64,000 nt of DNA. Origin: Adiantum capillus-veneris (lineage: Eukaryota; Streptophyta; Polypodiopsida; Polypodiales; Pteridaceae). Below the pieces are notes generated by a model, which did not search any database, had not been told where the DNA came from, and was given only the letters and a program-made list of their open reading frames with translations. A program made the position numbers and the translations under genes. This document shows, one piece after another, positions 57,984 to 64,000 of this stretch (positions are counted from its first letter, which is position 1; each line of letters begins with the position of its first letter). The DNA lies in contig CM043971.1 of assembly GCA_014529385.2 (NCBI GenBank), forward strand, positions 58,389,709 to 58,453,708, read 5' to 3'.

Positions 57984-59372
57984 CATACTGCATGCACTTG
58001 ATATTAAAATTGTTCAATGCTGGTCCCTGATCCAGGGCGTGCCAGGTGCCTACAGTGAAATGGCTGCTGCTAGGGCTTATCCAAATTGTGAGGCAGTTCC
58101 TTGTGAGCAGTTCGAGGCTGCTTTCCAGGTGGACATTCATCATTTCTTTCTGTGATTTGGTTCACTCATTGCCAATTTGCTTTGACAATTTTAGACATTA
58201 ACGGACAAACTCTTCTTCAGACTCGTCTCTTTATATGTCTGGGCGCACTGGGATGTGTTCTTGTTTTATCTTATTCCTGAAGATAGAGTAGGAAGACAAA
58301 GAGTGTAGTTAAAACTTAAAATTGTGCAGGCTGTAGAACTATGGGTGGTTGACAGAGCTGTGCTGCCCATTGAAAATTCTTTGGGTGGAAGTATTCACAG
58401 GAATTATGACTTACTACTCAGACACAGGCTACATATAGTGGGAGAAGTTCAACTTTCTGTCCACCATTGTCTGCTTGGTTTACCAGGTGTAAAGAAAGAG
58501 GAGCTTCAAAGGGTTTTGAGCCATCCTCAGGTACCAATATTTCTCGTCTGACTTGCAGGCATATTGAGTTTTTTGGTTGGTGTTGTTGGACTTTAGGTTT
58601 TCTTAATTTGTGGGGCAGGCTCTAGCTCAATGTGAGAACACACTTTCAAAACTCAACGTCATCAGAGAAGCTGTTGATGACACAGCAGGTGCAGCGCAGG
58701 TTCCCACCTATCCATGTTTTCTTTTTGTTGTCTGATTGTTCTTTGAAAGTGCATATGCTGTGTTGCTCCAGCCTACTTTGCTGGCTAAGGTAGAGCATCT
58801 TAAGGAAGTTACATTACTCAAATGTGCATTTCTTGGGTCTTTTAGTTCATTGCTGCCAACAATTTACGAGACACGGGAGCTGTGGCAAGTGCTAGGGCAG
58901 CTGAAATATATGGAATGGAGATTCTTGCAGATGGCATTCAGGTCCATCATCTTTGATAGTACATGCAAGGAAGGAATATGTTTATTGTGTTTTCATTATG
59001 TAAGTATATCAACCTTGTGAACTTATGTATCCCTTTACAGGATGATTCAGATAACGTGACAAGATTTCTTATGCTTGCAAGGGAGCCCATTATCCCACGT
59101 GTCGATAGGCCCTTCAAGGTCACTTAGCTTATTGTTGTTTCATTAGGTTTTGATTGAAGAGAGTGATTACTTCAATGGTAGAATCACTTCAATGGTAGAG
59201 CTTACAGCTTTCTGTTGCAAATTTTCACACTCTCATTTACGCATTAATTTTCCTCATATGGCATCGTCAAAAATTTTCACAGACAAGTATTACTTTCACA
59301 CTTGAGGAGGGTCCTGGTGTTCTATTCAAAGCACTGGCGGTGTTTGCTTTACGAGAATTAAATTTGACAAAG
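34638..59372 (+). CDS. ADT: arogenate dehydratase (plastid), exons 1-8; 3' end beyond the window
   Basis: The enzyme converts arogenate (or prephenate) to phenylalanine (or phenylpyruvate), the last step of plant Phe synthesis in plastids. Join 34638-34869, 57843-57910, 58036-58128, 58330-58530, 58619-58699, 58846-58941, 59041-59118, 59283-59372: 313 codons with no stop and GT-AG at every intron. Seen: a Ser/Pro/His-rich N-terminus, LP-R-PLS across intron 1, the dehydratase domain from [12 protein letters not shown] to DRPFK with the catalytic NVTRF motif, and the ACT start [20 protein letters not shown]. About 80-90 residues of ACT domain, including the expected ESRP block, should follow past 64000. 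Intron 1 is 22973 bp and filled with transposons. Arogenate or prephenate preference cannot be read here. Confidence 0.9.
36151..36593 (-). repeat. 223-bp tandem duplication related to the nonautonomous LTR
   Basis: The block from GACGTGCATGTCTGAACGAG at 36151 repeats at 36374 (GACCTGCATGTCTGAACGAG). In reverse it is full of GGGCTGAT, AACGCTGGG and GCAAAAACGCT words, the same vocabulary as the LTRs at 45288 and 48674. Probably a worn LTR fragment that duplicated locally; it continues weakly to about 36770. Confidence 0.6.
37023..37078. repeat. (CT)n microsatellite
   Basis: Two CT runs separated by ACAT. Confidence 0.95.
37300..37862 (-). pseudogene. gypsy integrase relic
   Basis: The reverse strand reads [20 protein letters not shown] (zinc-binding CxxC) followed by [15 protein letters not shown]. 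Further down, in other frames, traces of HFIAKKSF, SIVSxRDPRF and HLQTNGQS are visible, matching the core order of gypsy integrase. Heavily frameshifted. It ends against the (GA)n that adjoins LINE copy 1. Confidence 0.7.
37906..37988. repeat. (GA)n, the 3'-terminal tract of LINE copy 1
   Basis: A long GA run; read in reverse it is (TC)n directly after the LINE end ACGTTAATAAAGC. LINE copy 2 ends in CT repeats in the same way. Confidence 0.9.
38399..39511 (-). pseudogene. LINE copy 1 ORF2 C-terminus with zinc-binding motif
   Basis: A 370-codon open frame. [14 protein letters not shown] matches the post-RT thumb region. [19 protein letters not shown] leads to [20 protein letters not shown] with C following, a CCHC knuckle. 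It ends in an Arg-rich tail. LINE copy 2 has the same parts ([20 protein letters not shown] then CPLC). Confidence 0.85.
39382..40905 (-). pseudogene. LINE copy 1 ORF2: reverse transcriptase
   Basis: One frame with a single TAG at 40164-40162. Motifs: [79 protein letters not shown], and active site [20 protein letters not shown], then [13 protein letters not shown]. Apart from the stop the RT is well preserved. A frame change near 39500 leads to the C-terminal part. Confidence 0.92.
40906..41981 (-). pseudogene. LINE copy 1 ORF2 N-terminus: endonuclease
   Basis: It reads on from the TAG without a Met: [20 protein letters not shown] then WNCNGAL, the start of the endonuclease fold. Motifs: IICLTETHD (catalytic Glu), [24 protein letters not shown] [29 protein letters not shown] and [12 protein letters not shown] (Asp-His end). 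The frame is lost near a GT-rich patch at 40920-40940 before the RT part. The endonuclease nicks target DNA to start target-primed reverse transcription. Confidence 0.88.
41982..42832 (-). pseudogene. LINE copy 1 ORF1, coiled-coil nucleic-acid-binding protein
   Basis: Starts [20 protein letters not shown] at 42832. Residues 1-120 are a long charged coiled coil ([20 protein letters not shown]). After a frame shift near 42440 it continues as [20 protein letters not shown] and ends [19 protein letters not shown]...[11 protein letters not shown], an arrangement like L1 ORF1p with a C-terminal RNA-binding domain. It ends at TAG (41984-41982). ORF2 lies in the same frame directly after. Confidence 0.8.
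43108..43201. repeat. (GA)n at the 5' side of LINE copy 1
   Basis: Uninterrupted GA run of about 93 bases. LINE copy 2 likewise has a CT run at the 5' side of its C-rich leader (50429-50474), so the tract may belong to the element. Confidence 0.95.
43230..43310 (+). repeat. repeat motif copy 1 (GGTGCCCCTT...GGTATTT)
   Basis: CTAAAGACTGGTGCCCCTTC then TCGGTATTTCTTTATC. Related copies at 43723-43785, 44640-44700 and 61112-61165. It may be a retroposon 3' region; unresolved. Confidence 0.6.
43723..43785 (+). repeat. repeat motif copy 2
   Basis: CCCCAAAGATTGGCGCCCCT then TTCGGTATTTATATTTATAT. Same order as copy 1. Confidence 0.6.
44126..44150 (-). promoter_or_regulatory. polypurine tract and 3' LTR start of an older gypsy element
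   Basis: The reverse strand reads TTCAAGAGGGGGGTA then TGTCACAAAC, a polypurine tract before a TG-starting LTR. The matching integrase fragment is at 49922-50116; the nonautonomous element at 45288-49921 inserted between them. The LTR's other end is not resolved in 43210-44125. Confidence 0.55.
44640..44700 (+). repeat. repeat motif copy 3
   Basis: GCCCCAAAGACTGGTGCCCC then TTTCGGTATTTTCTTTATTC. Nearly identical to copy 1 over the core. Confidence 0.6.
45288..46511 (-). repeat. left LTR (3' LTR by strand) of the nonautonomous element
   Basis: 1224 bp, plus strand TGTAAGGTGCA...TGTCACGTGACA, ending in a 12-bp palindrome. The middle is a field of short words CTGAAAACGC, GCTGAAATCTGC and GGGCTGATCTGC. 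In reverse a TATA-like TATATAAGC lies near 46190. Confidence 0.93.
46512..46523 (-). promoter_or_regulatory. polypurine tract
   Basis: In reverse: AACAGGAGGGGA directly before the LTR start TGTCACGTGACA. Confidence 0.8.
47178..48176 (-). pseudogene. gag-like coiled-coil ORF of the nonautonomous element, one in-frame stop
   Basis: One frame from about 48176 to 47178 with a single TAG at 47642-47640. [15 protein letters not shown] start block recalls gag N-termini of plant gypsy elements. A long Glu/Lys/Arg-rich coiled coil follows ([20 protein letters not shown]), with repeats RQAKFDREN and RQAEYDREN. After the TAG come HDDL repeats ([18 protein letters not shown]) and a duplicated EEPILAL...RSKE block. 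No zinc knuckle or enzyme. A gag-type structural protein is inference. Confidence 0.55.
48383..48528. mobile_element. hAT-like MITE, 146 bp, TSD CCTGTTAC
   Basis: Ends CATAGTCACAAGGGACAC and, in reverse from the other side, CATAGTAACAGGGGACG form imperfect terminal inverted repeats. The exact 8-bp duplication CCTGTTAC stands at 48375-48382 and 48529-48536; 8 bp is the hAT signature. Inside it is G-rich (GGGACGGGGGAACGGGGGAC) with no ORF. It lies in the leader of the nonautonomous LTR element, so it came later. Confidence 0.85.
48660..48673 (-). promoter_or_regulatory. primer-binding site for initiator tRNA-Met
   Basis: In reverse, directly after the LTR: T then TGGCATCAGAGC, one base from the common plant primer site TGGTATCAGAGC. 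Confidence 0.85.
48674..49921 (-). repeat. right LTR (5' LTR by strand) of the nonautonomous element
   Basis: 1248 bp with the same ends as the left LTR. It is close in sequence, with a few indels (for example an extra GGGGAATCTGTTAACGCTAG near 49374). The similarity suggests a fairly recent insertion, but I did not compute a divergence. Confidence 0.93.
49922..50116 (-). pseudogene. gypsy integrase zinc-binding fragment
   Basis: The reverse strand reads [20 protein letters not shown], then [20 protein letters not shown] then [14 protein letters not shown] spacing of the integrase N-terminus. It is cut at 49922 by the nonautonomous element, whose left flank resumes at 45287. Confidence 0.85.
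50429..50475. repeat. (CT)n at the 5' side of LINE copy 2
   Basis: CT run followed by C-rich sequence (50476-50745). The long Pro/Leu/Ser reading frames here reflect base composition only. Confidence 0.9.
50983..51803 (+). pseudogene. LINE copy 2 ORF1
   Basis: Coiled coil [20 protein letters not shown] through [19 protein letters not shown], a TAG at 51298-51300, then [19 protein letters not shown] and the core [58 protein letters not shown] at 51709, then a frame slip near 51762, and [12 protein letters not shown] before TGA at 51801-51803. The block order matches copy 1 ORF1, ending [12 protein letters not shown]. Confidence 0.78.
51804..52850 (+). pseudogene. LINE copy 2 ORF2: endonuclease, heavily broken
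   Basis: In the frame of the TGA it continues [20 protein letters not shown]. Then, in several frames: [26 protein letters not shown] (52260-52290), a [10 protein letters not shown] block and [15 protein letters not shown]. The motif order equals copy 1. Too many shifts for function. Confidence 0.8.
52873..54439 (+). pseudogene. LINE copy 2 ORF2: RT with duplicated active-site block
   Basis: [20 protein letters not shown], then [79 protein letters not shown] and active site [17 protein letters not shown] (about 53913-53960). A second near-copy of the active-site DNA, reading [15 protein letters not shown], lies at about 54076-54122. The DNA block from GGACATGGATTTCACTATTG (53902) repeats at about 54063 with a period near 160. 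Confidence 0.88.
54499..55499 (+). pseudogene. LINE copy 2 ORF2 C-terminus
   Basis: 54499-54789 gives [20 protein letters not shown] and [20 protein letters not shown]. 54912-55499 gives [20 protein letters not shown], the [19 protein letters not shown] knuckle and an Arg-rich tail. Each part has a counterpart in copy 1. Confidence 0.85.
55722..55822. repeat. (CT)n(CA)n tract at the 3' end of LINE copy 2
   Basis: TTTCATTTCATTTC passes into CT, CTCA and CA repeats. This takes the place of a poly(A) tail. Confidence 0.9.
55830..56274. other. AT-rich non-coding, probably leader of an LTR element
   Basis: No coding motif. In reverse it lies directly after the primer site at 56275-56287, so it would be the 5' leader of a mostly lost element. 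Confidence 0.4.
56275..56287 (-). promoter_or_regulatory. primer-binding site for initiator tRNA-Met
   Basis: In reverse TGGTATCAGAGCC, an exact match to the common plant primer site. An LTR end (...TGTACA in reverse) lies 5 bases away at 56293. Confidence 0.8.
56293..56900 (-). repeat. LTR next to the primer site, far end unresolved
   Basis: Starts TGTACATACGGGAGG on the plus strand. A TATA-like CCTTTTATAAAAGTGACC occurs at about 56551. No partner LTR or duplication was found, so the right end is approximate. Confidence 0.45.
57245..57320 (-). repeat. tRNA-like head of a SINE
   Basis: In reverse, GTGGCGAATTGGCTAGC (57301-57317) resembles an A box and GGGTTCGAGTCTG (57261-57273) is a good B box; the spacing is tRNA-like. 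A true tRNA gene is less likely because no clean acceptor stem could be paired by eye. Confidence 0.45.
57843..57910 (+). CDS. ADT: ADT exon 2
   Basis: Sixty-eight bases, [15 protein letters not shown]...RVAYQ, the linker into the catalytic domain. The donor is directly followed by a (CT)n tract (57912-57977): CAG|GTTCTCTCTC, an unusual +3 T donor. Confidence 0.93.
57912..57978. repeat. (CT)n just inside ADT intron 2
   Basis: The CT tract starts two to three bases after the splice donor at 57910|57911. Confidence 0.95.
58036..58128 (+). CDS. ADT: ADT exon 3
   Basis: Thirty-one codons, [17 protein letters not shown] to FEAAFQ. GxxGAYSE and [11 protein letters not shown] are signature blocks of the dehydratase substrate-binding lobe. 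Confidence 0.97.
58330..58530 (+). CDS. ADT: ADT exon 4
   Basis: Sixty-seven codons, [20 protein letters not shown] through LSHPQ. The [19 protein letters not shown] block is strongly conserved in the family. Confidence 0.97.
58619..58699 (+). CDS. ADT: ADT exon 5
   Basis: Twenty-seven codons, [20 protein letters not shown] to GAAQ. DTAGAA is a family block. Confidence 0.97.
58846..58941 (+). CDS. ADT: ADT exon 6
   Basis: Thirty-two codons, [20 protein letters not shown] to ADGIQ. AVAS..AAEIYG matches the conserved helix before the catalytic motif. Confidence 0.96.
59041..59118 (+). CDS. ADT: ADT exon 7, catalytic TRF motif
   Basis: Twenty-six codons including [16 protein letters not shown]. 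Thr-Arg-Phe is the catalytic triplet of prephenate/arogenate dehydratases and is intact. Confidence 0.97.
59283..59372 (+). CDS. ADT: ADT exon 8, start of ACT domain
   Basis: Thirty codons, [20 protein letters not shown] to LNLTK. The ACT domain is regulatory (Phe feedback). The next exon, expected to begin IESRP, was not found between 59373 and 64000. Confidence 0.96.
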
Positions 59373-60469
59373 GTATTTTCTTGCTCATTCTTACAAATAA
59401 TTGGTGGGTTTTTTACTTTATATCAAACAAAATTGTAGCATCAATTACTTTCCTGTCAAGGTCTGCCTGTTTCTCTGCTAATAATGTTTGTTACTCTATT
59501 TTCTGAAGTGCACAATCAATGTAAGATGCAATATCAGTTGCTGAATTGACTAAAGGAAACCATGATTGGGGAGCAATACTTAACTACACCATTGTGGCAT
59601 CTATATCTATAATAGGTTAAATGGAAGCCCCAAATTTTCTCACCTTAAACGCCTTTATGGCTAACTTTTGTGCACTTGCAAGCAAGGTTGCATGTCTAGA
59701 TGTGAACTGCCACATGAGTGGGCAACTACCTATCATCATGGCCGTTTGTATGTACAACATACTTGAGTTTATGTTATCTCGCTTTTGTAGAGTAACTACT
59801 ATGTGGCATGTGCTATATAGCTGATGATTATATTGGGTTATGTGGTCTTGTGAATCGATGACTACCATGTGGCTTTAATATGGTCTCTTCCGTACTTTTC
59901 TTCCTATAAACTTAAGCTATTGATGACATGCCCATATGGCATGGTGTATAGGCAGTGGATGTCTAGCTTGTATGGTTGACATAGGTTCCATGCACTTGGT
60001 GGACATTGATGGTGGTTGAGGGCCTACTTGTTTGCCATTGGTGGGCATGATTGTCTATCTTGCTATCGTGCGAGATTCTCTTGAGAGGTGGGGCGCTTGA
60101 TGCAGTGGGGGATTGGACTTCACTCGGCTTCACTCTTTGAGGCCCCCGGATCCTTGGTCTTGTTGTGCAACCAGGATTTGAGAGAGTGTTAAGAGTTTAA
60201 GGTCATCTCTTGGCTTTCCCTTCTAGTTTTAGTGAGTGACTGCTTCTCTGTGGCTGTGATCGGTCTTGTGAGGCTCCAATATCTAGAGGTCTTGGGGGAA
60301 TTTTTTTTTGTCTAGTATGGCCACTTGTCTTGCGTGTTTAGGGGGTGTCCAATTTTAGGGCTTGTGACCTTTTATATTTCCACATTTCTCAGATTATGGG
60401 TCGTGGGGTATTTGTTGGAGGTTGGGCAGCTTGGCTCCGCTTTCGTTTTTTTTTTTTTTTAAAAGGGGG
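59373..60469. other. presumed ADT intron 8, no gene seen
   Basis: Starts GTATTTTC, a good donor. No IESRP-type exon, transposon motif or long frame was recognised. Confidence 0.5.
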
Positions 60470-60933
60470 CAGAGAGGGATGCATGCGCTAAGAATTTCAT
60501 CTTCTGTCTGCTGGGCTGTTTTGTGGCTGTGCCCAGCCGTATTTGAGGTAGACATACCTTTTTCGATGATACGAGCTGTTGAGCATTCCCCTCCAAGAAA
60601 CACGTAGCCTTCCAAACCTTGGAGGCTTTTGTGAGATTTTCCCCCAAAGTTGTGTGTCAAACTGTTGTATGAAGGCAAAGGTCTTTTGTTTGTCCTTGGA
60701 ACCATGAGAAGTGTCAAACTTGACAGTGGACACTTTGGTCTTCTTCCTTGTAGTCTTTCTGCATTGCCCATGATGTAAGCTGTCGCAACAAGGTTGTCTG
60801 CCTCTGCCTCTGTCATCTTTATTGTCAAGAGACTCTTCATGTCCGTCTTCATCTTTGTCTTGGGCCTCGACCTCCTGTACTTCTCCTTCTGCTCATTGAT
60901 GCTATTTGGATCGGATTGTCCGTAGAAGAGCAA
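60470..60933 (-). pseudogene. gypsy gag relic
   Basis: Three reverse frames together give VKFDTSHGSKDKQKTFAFIQ, QFDTQLWG, ENLTKASKVWKATCFLEGNA and QQL, the retrotransposon gag pattern. It is closest in wording to the gag of the element at 1-5052 (VLAFIQQFDAAF...FTESSKLHHVA). Frameshifts near 60640 and 60730. Confidence 0.65.
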
Positions 60934-61111
60934 TCAACTGTGCTTTGATAGAACTGTAACCGGCTTGACCATTGCCTAGGCGTGCGGGACAAAAAAACAG
61001 TAATTTTCAGCACTTAAATAAAGGTGATGTAAGACAATGTAGCTAGGAGATAGAGAGATTGAGAGGTAGAGATAGGATTGGGACAGAGAGAGAGGCGGAG
61101 TTCCTCCCCTA

Positions 61112-61188
61112 TACGGGTACTAGCCCTTGAATGGGCGCTCCTTTTGGTAATTCTTTTTATTTATGTAAATAGTTGGAATAGAATGCTC

Positions 61189-61190
<2 letters not shown>
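61112..61190 (+). repeat. repeat motif copy 4, before a (GA)n tract
   Basis: CTAGCCCTTGAATGGGCGCT then CCTTTTGGTAATTCTTTTTA. It follows the order of copies 1-3 at 43-45 kb and also looks like the 3' end of plant LINEs. The GA tract at 61192 follows after GAATGCTCAT. Confidence 0.5.

Positions 61191-61191
<1 letters not shown>

Positions 61192-61266
<75 letters not shown>
61192..61266. repeat. (GA)n microsatellite
   Basis: GA run of about 74 bases between two retroposon pieces. Confidence 0.95.
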
Positions 61267-61286
61267 ACCCAGAGTAGCCCACTCGT

Positions 61287-62192
61287 ATGCGTTTCTGGTT
61301 ACATTCAGGTCTCTCCCATGTCTATCTACAGCAGTTTTGGTCAGCCATCTGGGATTTACATGTGGCTCGTCGTATTTCTTTTTTCATGTGGATGATTGCA
61401 CATGCAGGACTTCTAGTTGGGACTTGGCTAGCTTCTATGGGTCATGATCCGTTATGTACTCGCTGTCCTTTGCGACTACCTGAGTCACCTGCACATTGTC
61501 TTTGGTCATGCTCGTCTTCTCATGTAGTGTGGCTAGCAGTTTGCTCTTTACTTAGCAGAGCTGGTGTTCAGCATGGATTTCTCACTTGGGGATCTGTCTC
61601 CTAGTTGATTCCGATGCCCGGACCGCATCTTTTCTACGAGGGCTCAGACACAGATCCAGCTCTTATGCTTACCTCGACTGGTTATCGGCGAGGGACTTTG
61701 GCTATGTTACCACAGATTGCTTGGCAGGGGGATCCTCAGAAACGTGATGAAATCTTCTCAGTCATCACTAGCATTGCACTATGGAATGTTTGGAGAGCTC
61801 CTTGTCTTCACATTCTCAGTGCGGCTCCACAGCTCCTTCCGGATACCCTCACTGCCATTTGGCTGGACATCATTCACACCCTCATTTGGCAGTGGGATTC
61901 TTCCTCAGGTACATCTAGAGCAACCAAGGCTCGTCGATTTGACTTCCTTCGGCGTTGGGCTCGATCTCCACTCTTCTTCACACTTACAGGTGGACAGATT
62001 ACATGGCATTATGCACCTCCTCAGTGGTTTCTCCTCCACTCATCATACAGACCACCATGAGATTGTTCTAGTCGAGTTGTCACTATAGTGGCTCTCACCC
62101 TTACATTCAGCTAGTATACCCCACGTGATAGGCTATTTTGGCATCCGCTGGGGATTATATTGTACTCAGTAATATATAGCCCTGATTTTTCC

Positions 62193-62193
<1 letters not shown>
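61287..62193 (+). pseudogene. LINE ORF2 3' part with zinc-binding motif and A tail
   Basis: FWSAIWDLHVARRISFFMWM, then DPLCTRCPLRLPESPAHCLW and SCSS...VVWLAVC: the zf-RVT pattern of plant L1 LINEs (W....P....F.W...., CxxC...H..W.C). A stop at 61602, then 151 more codons in a linked frame. The end is TTTTTCCAAAAAAAAA (62185-62200) running into (GA)n. It is a different LINE family from copies 1 and 2. Confidence 0.75.
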
Positions 62194-62199
<6 letters not shown>

Positions 62200-62260
<61 letters not shown>

Positions 62261-62280
62261 AGAAGAAGAAGAAGAAGAAG
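62200..62280. repeat. (GA)n(GAA)n tract
   Basis: It joins the LINE A tail to the first SINE unit. In reverse it is the (TTC)n(TC)n tail of that SINE. Confidence 0.9.
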
Positions 62281-62436
62281 AGAGTTTTAACGTCGTAGGA
62301 AACTATCCCAAGAGACCTTAAATATCTAGCCGACGAGGAGTTGAACTCAAGACCTGTTATTCAAGAGGGAAATGGCATAACCAATCTACCACACTTGGGT
62401 GATAGAAAGGTTAATACCATTTTCCTCTTTTTATTG

Positions 62437-62479
<43 letters not shown>

Positions 62480-63771
62480 AAGAAGAGAGTTTTAACGTTG
62501 TAGGAAACTATCCCAAGAGACCTTAAAGATCTAGCCGACGAGGAGTTGGAACTCAAGACCTGTTATTCAAGAGGGAAATGGCATAACCAATCTACCACAC
62601 TTGGGTGATAGAAAGGTTATACCATTTTCCTCTTTTTATTGGCACACTATACCAAGAGACCTTAAAGATCTAGCCGACGAGGAGTTGACCTCAAGACTTG
62701 TTATTCAAGAGGGAAATGGCATAACCAATCTACCACACTTGGGTGATAGAAAGGTTATACCATTTTCCTCTTTTTATTGGCACACACACACACCCACCCA
62801 CACACACACACACACGAGAAGAAGAGAGTTTTAACCAGTGTAACAGGGAACGGGGGGAACACAGCCCAAACGTTCCGAAACGGCGTTCCGCACGAGTCCC
62901 GTTCCCGAAAACAGAGATGGGAATGGAACGCCATTCCGGAACGGTGTCCCGGAATGGGGGGTACGAGGCGGAACATGAGGCGGAACGGTGAAACGCGGGG
63001 TGGATTGGACAAAAGTAGGCATTTGGGGGCAGATTTGGGGCTGTTTGGGGAACATATTTGGTGCAGTTTGAGAGCAGGTTAGGGGGCAGTTTTGGGGTTG
63101 TTTAGGAGTTTATTTGGGACTAAGCTAAATGGAGGTAATTCAAGCCTTACTTTAGTGGACCGTTCCGGCCCCGTTCCCGTGCCGGCCCCCTCTCCTCCGT
63201 TCCGGACCCTCCCGTTCCCGTTCCCGTTCCGAGTAACTATGGTTTTAACGTCGTAGGAAACTATCCCAAGAGACCTTAAAGATCTAGCCGACGAGGAGTT
63301 GAACTCAAGACCTGTTATTCAAGAGGGAAATGGCATAACCAATCTACCACACTTCAGTGATAGAAAGGTTATGACATTTTCCTCTTTTTATTGGCACACA
63401 CACACATACACACGAGAAGAAGAGAGTTTTAACGTCGTAGGAAACTATCCCAAGAGACCTTAAAGATCTAGCCGACGAGGAGTTGAACTCAAGACCTCTT
63501 ATTCAAGAGGGAAGTGGACCAATCTACCACACTTGGGTGATAGAAAGGTTCTACCATTTTCCTCTTTTTATTGGCACACACACACACCCACCCACACACA
63601 AACACGAGAAGAAGAGAGTTTTTACGTCGTAGGAAACTATCCCAAGAGACCTTAAAGATCTAGCCGACGAGGAGTTGAACTCAAGACCTGTTTTTCAAGA
63701 GGGAAATGGCATAACCAATCTACCACACTTGGGTGATAGAAAGGTTATACCATTTTCCTCTTTTTATTGGC

Positions 63772-63843
<72 letters not shown>

Positions 63844-64000
63844 AAGAAGAGAGTTTTAACGTCGTAGGAAACTATCCCAAGAGACCTTAAATATCTAGCC
63901 GACGAGGAGTTGAACTCAAGACTTGTTATTCAAGAGGGAAATGGCATAACCAATCTACCACACTTGGGTGATAGAAAGGTTAATACCATTTTCCTCTTTT
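62281..64000 (-). repeat. array of seven tRNA-derived SINE units with CA spacers
   Basis: Units start (plus strand) near 62281, 62484, 62646 (front cut), 62826 (split by a MITE, resuming at 63242), 63424, 63615 and 63850, all in one direction, about 160-205 bases apart. In reverse each has an A-box-like GTGGTAGATTGGTTATGCC, a B-box-like GGTCTTGAGTTCAACTCC, and a 3' end TACGACGTTAAAACTC then TTC/TC. Spacers are (CA)n or C runs plus CGAGAAGAAGAG. The array continues past the window. Confidence 0.8.
62836..63241. mobile_element. hAT-like MITE, 406 bp, TSD GTTTTAAC
   Basis: Ends CAGTGTAACAGGGAACGGGG and, in reverse, CATAGTTACTCGGAACGGGA: imperfect inverted repeats like those of the MITE at 48383. 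Exact 8-bp duplication GTTTTAAC at 62828-62835 and 63242-63249. Inside are many CCGTTCC/GGAACG words and no ORF with a known domain. It splits SINE unit 4. Confidence 0.85.

Noticed and set aside
62281..64000. CRISPR-like pattern of repeats and spacers
   Set aside because: Units are 120-160 bases with pol III boxes, spacers are CA or C runs, and the host is a plant.

Overview
The window looks like nuclear DNA from a land plant with a large, repeat-swollen genome. It holds plant-type Ty3/gypsy and Ty1/copia retrotransposons, LINEs, tRNA-derived SINEs, hAT-like MITEs, very many GA/CT/GT/CA microsatellites, and one recognisable host gene, a plastid-type arogenate dehydratase (ADT). An intron of about 23 kb in that gene fits a gymnosperm or fern better than a compact angiosperm genome, but the sequence alone does not settle the taxon.

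Layout. 1-6395: a Ty3/gypsy element on the minus strand (integrase, RT-RNase H, protease, gag, then its 5' LTR); its other end lies left of the window. 7585-9182: a solo LTR of the same family with a perfect target-site duplication (TSD). 9183-18700: old sequence with LINE 3' remnants, dense microsatellites and AT-rich DNA without genes. 18720-25200: a plus-strand Tat/Ogre-like gypsy element carrying two RNase H domains and lacking its 5' end. 25800-31320: a plus-strand copia element, split by a second solo LTR of the first family (26613-28188, TSD CACGC). 31900-34300: microsatellites, local duplications and SINE/LINE scraps.

34638-59372: the ADT gene on the plus strand. Exon 1 (34638-34869, transit-peptide-like) joins exon 2 (57843-57910) across a 22973-bp intron; the splice rebuilds the family motif LP-R-PLS. 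Exons 3-8 follow up to 59372 and encode the prephenate/arogenate dehydratase domain and the start of the ACT domain. The last exon(s) lie beyond position 64000. Intron 1 holds a minus-strand LINE (37989-43107), a nonautonomous LTR element with intact TSDs (45288-49921) that carries a hAT MITE and sits in an older gypsy copy, and a second, plus-strand LINE of related type (50425-55718). 60470-64000, probably intron 8, holds a gag relic, LINE 3' parts and a seven-copy array of a SINE interrupted by another hAT MITE.

Most interesting points: in both LINE copies ORF1 and ORF2 lie in one frame around a single stop (UAG-GGA in one, UGA-CGG in the other), and copy 1 has no Met before the endonuclease core; LINE and SINE appear to share a 3' tail ending in GACGTTAA plus a CT tract, which may explain the abundance of microsatellites; a hAT MITE family with exact 8-bp TSDs; and the ADT gene stretched by insertions. 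No intact transposon reading frame was found.
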